NCBI GenBank assembly: GCA_034638255.1
Contig: JAWPGT010000049.1
Coordinates: forward strand, 62,001 to 126,000
From: Coprinus comatus
Lineage: Eukaryota; Basidiomycota; Agaricomycetes; Agaricales; Agaricaceae
DNA length: 64,000 bases
Reading direction: 5' to 3'
Shown piece after piece: positions 25,015-35,422 of this stretch (the stretch's first letter is position 1; each line of letters starts with the position of its first letter). The notes beneath the pieces were generated by a model, which did no database searches, was not told the origin of the DNA, and saw nothing but the letters and a program-made list of their open reading frames with translations. The position numbers were made by a program, and so were the translations under genes.

Positions 25015-25704
25015 ACTATTTCAGGACCCTTGAATATCCCTACTAAGGCCGGGGGGCAAAAACGGACAAAAAAGTGAAAATCTGGCCGTAGGCCGGAGGC
25101 GAAAACGGACATATTTGGCCTTTGGGACATGGAGGCTGGGTCCTAATAGTGCGGACAGTTTATCGCCATCAGACGAGGCCAGGTCCAGGTGATGGACCAA
25201 TTAGCCTGAAATTTTTTTCACCTACCATCCGAAGATGTATTGGTACAACATTTAATCCACTTCATACCTCCCATCTTTCATTGCTAGAACCTAATCATGT
25301 GTTGACAGTGCTTAAATCATCACCAAATTACATCACGCTAACAGGTTTTGCTATAACACAGAAGGATTGGAATTTTTGATACATTATACGTTAATAGCAT
25401 AGTTGTTTGGCTGCATTTTATGAATTAGGCATCAGAAAGCATCCATTTGATTGTACAACTGCTGCTAGAGATGTAGTTAGGTGTATATAGTGCTAAACGA
25501 CCTGATATGTTACTCGCAGAATTTTTGGCAATTTGTTTTGTATTTTTGAGGCCGGATCCAGGATTCCGGACAAATTTGAGGGGACGGGGTAGGCCGTAGG
25601 CCAAACCGGACCAAAACTGGAAATTTTGGTCCGGACAAAAATGCCAAAAATCCGGAGTTTTGGCACCCGGCCTTAGTAGGGATATTCAAGGGTCCTACTA
25701 TTTC
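25015..25704. mobile_element. hAT-like MITE with TIRs and 8-bp target duplication
   Basis: A 674-bp element (25023-25696) begins AGGACCCTTGAATATCCCTA and ends with its reverse complement. The terminal inverted repeats are identical over the first 31 bp (through AAGGCCGGG) and similar for about 15 bp more. It is flanked by the perfect 8-bp direct repeat ACTATTTC (25015-25022 and 25697-25704). Sub-terminal regions carry GGCCGTAGGCC-type palindromes and (A)CGGAC motifs on both sides. The interior (about 25120-25560) has no transposase-like open frame, so it is non-autonomous. An 8-bp duplication fits the hAT superfamily. The near-perfect TIRs and duplication suggest a fairly recent insertion. 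Confidence 0.88.
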
Positions 25705-26348
25705 CAAGCCTTTCTTAGCATGCCAAGAAGCTCCTAAAAATATCACGCGTACAATTGTATAATAATTTATACAGGTGCTTATAAATGTGGATCCGGAAGA
25801 GTGATGTTGGGCTGCTGTTGGTTTGAATGACACATGTTCCGAGTGGGAAATATGTTATGCTTGGGGATCTACGGTGGTAGAGTGAAGGCTCAAGAGAATC
25901 ATGCTGGTTGAAAAACATATCCCAAACTTGAAAAATTTGGAGATCCATGTCTTCTGTTCGTCTGTAGATACATGTTAGAGAGGTTAGAAACGCATTCCCA
26001 TGTCATCATGCCAAACCAGAATCATGCTGAGCGCTGAGTTGGAGTTGTGACACATATATTTCCATAAGCATAAGATTACTGAAGCATATTTTTAGTTTTT
26101 ACCATGTGATGCGAGAAAAAAGCCGGTTTCGAACTTTTTGATACCATCGAACTCCGGAACACTTCCAGACACGTCCCCAGGACTTCGTGTTATGCCACTT
26201 GTACGCTAGAGCTATTTCGGTCTGTTACCCAGTGTTTCAACAATCAGGGGGGTGCCAGTGGATTGAATAGCAGGAGGGGTTTATTAGAACTAGCGCCTAA
26301 CTTGTTGTGTTTCGCTCCCCTTGGGCACATACTACCTGAACTTGTTGG
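25705..26348. other. Intergenic, upstream of DUF6534 copy B
   Basis: About 640 bases with no recognised gene. Promoter of copy B presumably lies here; no clear TATA box chosen. Confidence 0.5.
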
Positions 26349-28189
26349 ATGACAACCTCGGGTCTGCAGAGCAACATCCCGACGTTGTCCTATATTCACT
26401 ATGCCTGCCCCAACGTTACTGTGAGTCTGAATACCTCATCATAGATGCGAATTCTAACCCTATACTATTCAGATTTGGGCCGATGTTGATTGGTGTGTTC
26501 TATTTGAAGTCGTCATGGTAGTTTTCTGAGATAATGGAATTGGCACTCGCAGGGACATACTTTAACGCAATCCTTTATGGGGTATGGAGGCATTTTTCAT
26601 TTGAAGAAACTGCTGATACTTACTGTATCATATTTGCATCATGAACTAGATTGCGATTGTCCAGGTAGGCGGTCTCTTTCTACACACAACCCCTGAAGCT
26701 CACATAGATGCATACTATAGGGTATCAGCTATTTCGAGACTTACAAAAGGCAAAAATCACATCTTTTCAACTTAGTTTTGCGACCCTGACACCAGCATCT
26801 CTCAACTAGGGATTCCAGCTGGCTGAAACTATTCGTTAGTGTATCCAACCGCCTGATCACCATTACTACATGAATTAATTTCTCGGAACAGATCATATAT
26901 CTACTGTTTGTAGAAACTTTAAACACTGGGTTCAGTATAGGGTTGATATACGAACCTCTTATCCTGAAAAATGGTTTGTCTAATCACACAGTCCCTAGTC
27001 GCAATCCCAGTAATGATAGGAGATTTTTAGGTACACCAGATGCGACTACATTCTTTCCGCTGAGTGAGTAATGATAAGAGCTTCGCGATGACTGGGTGTT
27101 TATTATTTATTCCTTGGGACGGTAGTGCTACCCGCAGGTAAGGGCCGAATCAATAGTTTCAAAGTTTTGTGCTGATGGATTAGCGTTACAGAGCCGTTAA
27201 TAACGGTTTGTTGTAACCTCTATTTTCTGAAATTATTCTGATAACTAATGCAGCTACTAGGTGATTATATCCACACCAATCCAGATATTCATAGCATGGC
27301 GGATAAGAATCATTAGCGAAAGTCGGTTCATACCGGGAATCATTTCAGTTCTTGCGATCGTATCGTTAGGTAAGTGGCTCAGATATCATCGCACATGCTC
27401 TTCCATTAAAGTTGGAAGGAAAGTAAATCTAACGGACTTGAAACACAGGTGGAGGTACTTGGTTAACCTACACTATCACTGCTATTAGGCGCTTTGCGAA
27501 CAAATCCGATCTACACTGGCCTGCTTTAATGTGGCTCTTGGCCTCCGCTATTGCCGATGTCATAATAACTGTATCCCTTGTCTTTAGCTTAGTACGTCTC
27601 TCACCTCACTCCAAGTCATGATATTGTGATTTAGAATGCTTGTGCGTCACAGATCAGGCGCAAAACTGGGTATGTTGACACAGATGATACAATAAATCAA
27701 GTGAGTCTTCGATATAGTATTCTCGTCGAGCTTTTGTAAATATATGACCTCGAAGCTTATAAGGATGACTATCCAAACCGGTATGGTTACTGCTATTATT
27801 GCTGTTCTTGACGTTATTTGTTTTTTGGTGTTTCCGGTAAGATATACAACCAGATTTGAATATATTACGAATTTTATAACATTTTATAACATTTGACATC
27901 CCGTCTATTACAGAGTACTACAATGTATGTTGACTTTCCATTGTCGAGCCCAAGCATCGCTGATATATTGGTCACTGTTACTAGGAACCTTTTGTGGGAT
28001 CTGGCATTGTCAAAGTTGTACACCAATGCTCTTTTGTCCAGCTTAAACGCTCGAGCAGCATTAGAACGACGTCTTTTGGGACAGGATGAACGTGCAGGAC
28101 CAACAAATGTCTTGTTTCATACCTCTTTGCCAATTGTAAGTTTGTCACTTCAGTGGACACTGGAAGTCCAGTCAGAACTTTCGATCTGA
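26349..28189 (+). CDS. DUF6534 multi-pass membrane protein, copy B
   Basis: Paralogue of copy A. The likely start MTTSGLQSNIPT splices (donor GTTGTC, weak) into FGPMLIG, then TYFNAILYG and IAIVQ. Further exons give DSSWLKLF, IIYLLFVETLNTGFSIGL, and microexons for LPA and EPLIT. VIISTPIQIFIAWRIRII, LGGGTWLTYTITAIRRF, PALMWLLASAIADVIITVSL, IRRKTGYVDTDDTINQ, LIRMTIQTGMVTAIIAVLDV and STTMYVDFPLSSPS follow. It ends with the family hallmark RNLLWDLALSKLYTNALLS, LNARAALERRLL. The stop is reached either by read-through at 28187-28189 or after a further 36-bp intron. The region around 26750 (first loop) is the least certain. No lesion is obvious. Expressed status and function unknown. Confidence 0.78.
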
Positions 28190-28798
28190 TAGGGCAATCT
28201 TAGTTTCATACTCAGACAGACTCGTTCGTAATCAAAGTAAGTTCGACGACCAAGACCTAATTCTCCCCAAGTTGACGTTTTCTTCCAAAGAACTCATTGG
28301 AAGCTTCCAATTCCAATTCTGTCTCCGATGGACCCAGTATACGGCCTAAGATATTAATCACGTCACCAGTCTGCGAAATAACTGATATGGGAACGACGTG
28401 AGTAGATAAACACTGATGATGTAGTATATGCGCATGTAATTTTTTGGAACCCGTTTCCATTCTATCGGAGTTTTTTCATCGCCTTTTGGATTTACCTAGA
28501 ATACTGTATAATATTTATTTATTCACTCACTGCTATGATATACTATTTATTCTTCGGCATAGGTGAGCTATCTCAGAAAATTTGAACATGGATAGTGTCA
28601 GATTCACAGCAAAGAGCAGTAGAAGTCAACTTTTGCTTGGCGGACTATCTTCTATTGAAGCCAAAGTTCTCACCGGCTAAGAGCCCATGCGGGCATATAT
28701 ATATAACATCTAAGGCTCGCCACGACCTTGAATTAGACGACCTGATGGGTCGGTTGTAATATATTGTAACAGCCAGGAAGAGACTGGGAAGAGACTAT
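28190..28798. other. Intergenic, no feature seen
   Basis: About 600 bases after DUF6534 copy B with no recognised gene or repeat. Confidence 0.55.
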
Positions 28799-29080
28799 TT
28801 ACATTGACATTTTTGATGATCGGCTCGAGTTCGGCTGTTTATTATGCGAGCTCTGGTTGATCGGCGGCAAATATGTCCACGGGAACACCTCAAGCCCCCG
28901 AACATGGACCCAACCAAAAAAAAATTGGAAAAGACAACCGTCAATCCAACAGCCACACTCACTATTCAAATATTCATTGACATGTGCCACTCCCAATAAG
29001 GCGTTCACAAGACATACACCCAAACTCCATATGTCATCTGAATGTTGCTACAACTATCTAGCGAGATATCGACCCTGAGG
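28799..29080 (-). pseudogene. Protein kinase fragment (subdomains VIII-IX), relic
   Basis: On the minus strand, LQPQGRYLA is followed by two in-frame stops and then SDDIWSLGVCLVNALLGVAH. DIWSLGV is the subdomain IX signature of Ser/Thr kinases and GRYLAPE-like text precedes it, as expected. FPWTYLP follows about 35 codons later. No catalytic loop, DFG or ATP-binding lobe was found nearby. This is a truncated, stop-containing relic; confidence rests on one short but specific motif in the right context. Confidence 0.5.
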
Positions 29081-29378
29081 CTGAAGTTTTGATGTGTTCT
29101 GACCACTACGATGTCACTCGGAATAGTTACAGCGGTAAGATTCGAAGACAGTGTATTGCCTGTGCCTTGTTGCATTCAAATCTCAGGAAAATTTGTAGTA
29201 GCTACATAACAGGGCCTCGAATAGTCACACGGGGCTTACAAATACGGAAAGTGGAGTTGTTTTGTGATTCTTGAAATCAAAGAAGCATGAGCTCTCGTGT
29301 GCAGCACGAAATGCTATATGAAGACTCCCGGGTTGGGTACACCCGATTGTCATCCTCCCTCCTCGCCACGTTCCAGCA

Positions 29379-31389
29379 ATGGGCAGAACCTCTTCCCATA
29401 CCTCCTCTGCTGATCCCGAAAAGCATGAGAAATCAGGCGCTGGTAAGACTGATGACGAGAGCGTCGACACGTCGGAGTCTCCTGTTATTGTAAACGAGGC
29501 ACTTGAGAGGAGTGTCTGGAAGAAAATGGACTTATACATACTCCCTGTTGTCGCCATGTTCTATTTCTTGTCATTTCTGGTAAAGCATCTCCCAACATAC
29601 GTGTCTGAATATTCTCTCAATGAATTTCAAGGATCGTACAAATCTTGCAAACGCCCGTCTTGCGGGTCTCCAGAAAGATCTGAAGATGACCGACCATCAA
29701 TATAGTGTTGCCCTGACAGTTACATATGTTCCCTACATTGCCGCAGAACTACCTTCCAATCTTCTTCTCAAGGTATGAGTTTAATATCCCCGCAACACTT
29801 GCCTACAGCCAAACCGTTTATCAGGCAGTCGGACCTAACCTTCTTTTGCCGACTATGTTGGCCATCTGGGGCATTGTCACTACCCTTCAAGGTACTACCA
29901 ATCCATTCTCTCTTCACATATACATATCCAGCTCACAGTAGACAAAAACCAGGTGTTGTCAGTACCTACGGTGGCCTCCTAGCATGCCGATTCTTCCTCG
30001 GGTTATTCGAAGGTTAGTTGTGGATCAGGTTGATTTCAAGTTTGTAAAGCTAACTCGTGGCAATGCAATTAGGCGGAGTGTTCCCCGGTCTCGTACTCTA
30101 TTTATCATTCTTTTATCCTCGGCAACGACTTCAATCTAGGTATGTTTTGTTATAGTAGCCCTTATAAGCAATTCAATTGATGAAAGAGGTAAATAGAATA
30201 TCTGCCTTTTTCCAAGCAGCTTCACTTTCAGGTGCTTTCTCTGGACTACTAGCTTTCGGTATCATCAATATGGATGGTGTTGGCAACAAACCTGGCTGGT
30301 CGTGGATCTTTATTTTAGAGGGACTCTTCACATTTGTATTCGGTCTCACCAGTTATTTCCTTCTCCCGAAATCACCTCAGCATGCCTACTTCCTCAAGGA
30401 AGAAGAAAAGGAATATATTGTTTCGAAGCTCCAAGAAGATGGAGCAGCTGACCGCGAGGAGACTAAATTTAGCTGGATAGAAGTTCGTCGCGCATTTACC
30501 TCAACACATGTCTTGTTGCTTGGAGTTGCTCTTTTCTGTGATGGTAAGTACTAGGTAATCTCAATACATATCAATCGATACTTACTTTGATTTCCTTCAC
30601 AGGCACAATTCTCTTTGGTCTTGCATAGTACGTAGAACGCGCTATTCCCCTCAGGATTTGATTCTAAATCAGATTACGACTTCTAGCTTTACACCTTCCA
30701 TTGTGAGATCACTCGGGTACAGTGCAACTCGGGCTCAACTGATGTCAGTGCCGCCATTTGCCGCTGCTTTTGTTGGTGTGTGCTGCTTGTGTTTATTTTT
30801 TTAGTGGACTAATATCCTTCAATTGCACCTTGCTATAGCCGCCACCATCTCAGCCTACATTTCCGATAGATACCGCTGCCGTGGTGCAATCCTAATGTTC
30901 TCTTCAATTCTGTGTGTAATTGGATTTGCCATCTTCCTTGGTAAGTGACCACGTCTCAAAGAAAATGTAACGAAGTTAACGAAAACTGTAATTACAGGCT
31001 CGGAGAAGCATAACGTACAATATGGATCCTTGTTCTTCTCTATTCCGGGAACCTATATCGTTGCACCGACTCTTTCAACCTGGCTTGCCAATAATGCCGC
31101 ACCTCATACAAGACGAGCAACAGCTATTGCCATTGGGTTTATCTTGACAAATAGTGGTGGCATTCTGGCGACATGGCTCCTTGGATCGCTCAGCCCAGCA
31201 CCTCGATATACTAAAGCTACAATCACATTGTTGATCTTCTCAATCATCATGGTTGTGTTTGGTGGACTTAACTTGTGGTATTTGTGGGGTGAAAATAAGA
31301 AAAAGGCAGAGGTTAGGGCTAGAATGACGAGATCTCAAGAGGAACGTAATTTGGGTGATAAATCTGCATGGTTTGTTTATAATTTGTAA
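29379..31389 (+). CDS. MFS transporter, anion:cation symporter (allantoate permease/Tna1-like) family
   Basis: Plasma-membrane importer of organic anions such as allantoate, nicotinate or pantothenate. The start MGRTSSHTSSADPEKHEK was taken because the preceding in-frame region is not conserved. The cytosolic acidic N-terminus leads to WKKMDLYILPVVAMFYFLSF, joined by splicing to LDRTNLANARLAGLQKDL, the ACS hallmark. Then SVALTVTYVPYIAAELPSN, GLLACRFFLGLFEGGVFPGL, YPRQRLQSR, a central loop SPQHAYFLKEEEKEYIVSKL, and ANNAAPHTRRATAIAIGFIL in the second half. The C-terminal tail is charged (GENKKKAEVRARMTRSQEE). About ten exons, all short GT-AG introns, no disruptions seen. Substrate cannot be chosen from sequence alone. 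Confidence 0.92.
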
Positions 31390-32786
31390 TTTCGTTCGAA
31401 CTAGTACAACATCCTATGTGAATAAGTGTAATCAGAGTGTAATCGGGTACATTCGTTTCCAAACCTACATTCATTATTATCTCAAAATATTATTATTGGT
31501 TTATGTACGAGTTGAAAATTGATCGAGTGCTTGTTTGGTATTTGTATATAGAGACTAGAATACGTACCCGAGACTATACAGATCCCTAAGTGATAGATAC
31601 TTTGGGGCTATAACGTGCACTTGGAGTAGATTCCAAGCCTTAAGCTTCATTAGGAATGCTGTAATAACGAGCCAATGGATGCCGGAGGCTATACTAGACA
31701 GGGTTGACTCAAGAGAGAAGTGAGGTATGAACTTGCTGGCGGACAAGGGAGTCAGCAGCCACAACGTAACTATTTCTTTGAAAGGTACTACAGGGAGATG
31801 AGGCACGCGCGTATAAGAAGGGGGATAGTCGGGTGGAGGACGTAGTCAAGGACAAAGGAGAAATGCCGAAGATGGGCAACGCCCGTCTTATATATGTCAG
31901 TATAATTAGATCCTTGAATGACGTCGTTTGTGGAGGTGACGCAATGTGTAACTTGCTTACAGCCTATTTAGATATGGAACAGGCATACTTGCTACTAAAA
32001 ACGAACAGTTGGAAGGAGGGCCAGGTGAAGCTTGTGTGATCGCGATGACTCAAGGGAAACGATCATGCATTTGTGAGAGGAGCCTATCGGGCTATCCTGT
32101 TGAGGCGGTATGTAGATCATGATGTCATACCATCAGCAATATATATTTCTGGCGGCTGTAATCAATATCAATCTCATGCCACCAATAATTTGAATCTTTA
32201 TGAGTATTGGGATGTGTAGGCGCCCTCCAAAGATCCTCAACCGGTACTATCCTCACTGTACTTATTTCAGCGTTAGTAAACGCTTTTTCTGTGTGACTAA
32301 GAGTTGTATTTACAACTTGAAGGCTCGATCATTATGAGAAATGCATCGTGGCGATTAGCATCCATGTGGACAGAACGTCCGAAAGCTCCAACGTGCTTCA
32401 TGACAAATCGATTATTACGACTTTTCCTCCATCAAGAGACTCATATCATCTAAATCAAGTATAGATGACTCCATTAGAAACGACTAGCACACAATCGGAT
32501 GTTTTAAAACAAAAAAAATCTAACCATAATTGAATATCTGAATGATGATAATTCAACGAACAATGCATGAGAAGTCATTGATCATCATTGAGACTACCTA
32601 ATCTCTCTCTTCCCGGGACCGAAAAGGCTGTACTCACGAACTTCTGAGGACCAATGAGTTGTCGTTATTTGCACAATTAACCTGTGGCCATTTGCAGATA
32701 TACAGTACATATTCCATATATTGGCACTCCACACCCCTTTTCCCCTTTTCCTTTACACACTCTCACCTATCCATTGCTCAACCTCA
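31390..32786. other. Intergenic, no gene recognised
   Basis: About 1.4 kb between MFS carrier and SDR gene. Short open frames only; nothing supportable. Confidence 0.55.
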
Positions 32787-34090
32787 ATGTCTCAAGTCAA
32801 AGTAGCCATCGTTACTGGCGCAGCAAGAGGTATCGGAGCAGCAATTGCAAAACAACTAGCAGCCGATGGTTTCGATATTGCATTGGCCGATTTACTTTCC
32901 CAATCGGAAAGCCTCGAAAGTGTATATAAAGAAATTATCGGATTGGGTAGAAAAGCTCACATACAAGTTACGGATGTGACTCAAGAGAAGGAGGTGAAAG
33001 AATTAGTAGAGAGCACTGTGAACAGTCTTGGAGGTTTGGATGTGGTCAGTTCTCCTACTACTATCGCTTTTTCCTTTTTCCGTTTCCTATTCAAAAGAAG
33101 TATTAAAATTAATTAATTGACAATCACATGTTTTTTGATATCTTAATAGATGGTGGCGAATGCTGGTATCGCGAAACTTGCTCCATTGACGTTATGTTTG
33201 TTTTTCAAACGAATTCTTTTTGCTTGAGATGTTCTAACATTTGCGCGTCTATAGGTCCGACGGAGTTATGGGACGAAGTATTTGCAGTGAACACAAGAGC
33301 TGTTTTCTTTTGTTACAAATATGCTGCCGAGATTATGATTAAACAAGGAAGAGGAGGTAGAATTATTGCTGCTTCTTCGGTAGCAGGAAAACAAGGTATG
33401 TTGTCGATACTTGAGTTGTCGTGAAATAAAGGAATACAATTAACAAAAATATCATGCTAGGTGTCGGATATGCACCAGCATACGCAGCATCGAAATTTGC
33501 TGTATGTGGGTTGACACAAAGCGCTGGTTAGTATAATGATAAATATCTCAACTCCTAATTTGATAAACAATGGTTTATCTCCAGCGCAAGAACTTGGGAA
33601 GTTTGGGATCACAGTCAATACGTATGCTGCAGGTAAAAATATCCCTTTGCTTGAGTGGACGAAAAATGAATAATATTGATTTTTCTTGCAGGTCCCGTTG
33701 ATACTCCGCTACGTGAGTCACTTGCATCCTTATCGTACCGTCTCCTTTGTTTAATTCAGATTTGAAGTGGAAGGCCTGAATCTGGGTGGGGGTGAGACAG
33801 AATTAGAGGCGCTTAAAGAAAGTGTAAGTGGATTTCACTAATATTTACACAGACCGATCAAACTCACAGTTGTAATATAACTTCAAAAAGGAGAGAAAAA
33901 AGACAGCCGTAGGGAGACTTGGAACACCAGAGGATATCGCTCACATAGTCTCGTATTTGGCTTCAGATAAATCCGGATTCGTGACAGGTCAAAGTGTAAG
34001 TTCGCAAGAGTTCGCAATTCTGTCTTGAACTAAAACCAATATGTTATACCCTTGTAGATTTCAATCAATGGGGGCCAATACTTCGATTGA
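32787..34090 (+). CDS. Short-chain dehydrogenase/reductase, acetoin/butanediol dehydrogenase-like
   Basis: Cytosolic NAD(P)-dependent oxidoreductase. The Rossmann start [20 protein letters not shown] holds TGxxxGxG. Exon 2 gives [13 protein letters not shown] (NAG motif), exon 3 [20 protein letters not shown] and [11 protein letters not shown] (catalytic Ser). YAASK supplies the Tyr and Lys. Then [21 protein letters not shown], and a C-terminus [19 protein letters not shown]...SINGGQYFD. Exons to 33632 add up in frame. The junction after DTPL is ambiguous: the perfect donor GTGAGT at 33713 needs an acceptor inside GTGGAAG, whereas the obvious TTCAG acceptor at 33759 needs donor GTCACT at 33717. 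Both give an open frame, so I regard the gene as functional. Closest to the BudC-type acetoin reductases. Confidence 0.9.
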
Positions 34091-34264
34091 GACGTTGATG
34101 AGTTAAATCCAGATATTTGATTTGTATCTCCCAGGAGTACAAAGTCCATGGTAAATAAGAAAGAGAATGGTAGTCAATAGGATTAGGGTATTCGATGTGA
34201 AATGAATGTTGGTGATATGGGAATATAGGAAGCAATGCGTCGACGAAGATGTAGTGACCGTCAT

Positions 34265-34687
34265 CTAATAGGAATCCTGGACAAGCAGAGTCAATGAGAT
34301 AATAAAAATTTGAAGTCGAATATGTGAGCATACCTGACCCCCAACACGGTCCGCCCACTCTTGGCTGGCTGCTAATTCCCTCTCCTCTTGTTGACCTACT
34401 ATAGACCAGAAAATCTCTGCACGCATCATGAAGGCGATGTAGAAAGCAACGACGAGAAATAGTATAAGAGCTGCCCGAGCCCATGGAGATGGTTTTGGCT
34501 GAATGAAGCGTGGGTCCGAATCATATGCCGGTAGGTGTCGTAGAGACCCTCGTTCTGAGGCATCCTCGTTGTCAAGCAGAGTGACGGATGAAGCAGAAGC
34601 CGATGTAGAGGCATCCAAAGAGGAACTTCTCCGTGCCTTTAGATGGATATCTGCTGAAGGGAGGCGCTGGTATTTTGCGTTAGACAT
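34265..34687 (-). CDS. Small single-pass membrane protein, unknown function
   Basis: Two exons (34334-34687 and 34265-34276) give 366 nt, 121 aa; the second exon codes only DSY-stop. The start MSNAKYQRLPSADIHLKA was chosen as the ATG beginning the conserved-looking region. Residues 1-70 are polar and Ser-rich (ASTSASASSVTLLD), with PRFIQPKPSPWARA before a single hydrophobic helix (ALILFLVVAFYIAFMM). A short acidic C-terminus follows (GQQEERELAASQEWADRVG). No signal peptide; the topology suggests a signal-anchor protein. Tail-to-tail with the SDR gene (174 bp apart). I do not recognise a named family; many basidiomycetes have such small proteins, but conservation was not tested. Confidence 0.7.
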   Translation of the reverse strand: MSNAKYQRLPSADIHLKARRSSSLDASTSASASSVTLLDNEDASERGSLRHLPAYDSDPRFIQPKPSPWARAALILFLVVAFYIAFMMRAEIFWSIVGQQEERELAASQEWADRVGGQVCSHIRLQIFIISLTLLVQDSY

Positions 34688-35422
34688 TGGCGTAAATTGG
34701 TGGTGATGGCTTAAGGAAGGGTAAACGAGGCTGTAGAAGGCCTTGACACACTTTCCCACGGATCTATTTTGTACCTTTGACCCCTTCTCCTACTACACCA
34801 AGTTATTGTTCAGGAGCTAACCATTTCCATGACAAGCATTCTACCGTGATTTGTAGGTGCTATAGTGTCCGTAACAGGTTATTCCCTTCTTGAGCTATGG
34901 ACTTTTATGGCGTATGAACTTTCCTAAGCTATCGCTCTGTGACTTCGAAGCTACATCCCACCAAAACCCCCGTTCTATGTCAGTTTATTCACATTGGAAG
35001 CCACCCCTAAGAGTCTGACGGAAATATATCGGTACCTCTGTCTTTCAATCGGCCCCAAAGATGAAACTTCCCATCCTCATCTTCTAATTTCAAAGTCATT
35101 ATACCATCACATGTCAGTTTTTTGTTCCACAGGCGGACCGTTAACCTGCTCTTCTCTTCTACAATTTATATCGGTATAACAGAAGCTACCGAGCTTTCCA
35201 TCGATTAACTAAAATAACCGATTTTAATATACCACTATACTCTACTAAGTATCATTTTCTCAAGTAGAAGAACATATCTTTAGTACTTAATAACAGAGCT
35301 TCCAGGCATCATTCCTCATTCAATTCCATAAGCTCATTCTACTCCAACCTTCTACTGCGGCCACTCACAAAAATAAAATCAACAATCCATCCCATACCAC
35401 CAACTCAGTACTAGTGTTTGTG
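34688..35422. other. Divergent intergenic region
   Basis: About 730 bases between the small membrane protein (-) and the GH29 gene (+). No further gene recognised. Confidence 0.6.

Noticed and set aside
26321..26521. Alternative first exon of DUF6534 copy B reading through FGPMLIGV
   Set aside because: It begins with TTG. The model starting at ATG 26349 and splicing into FGPMLIG matches the family better.
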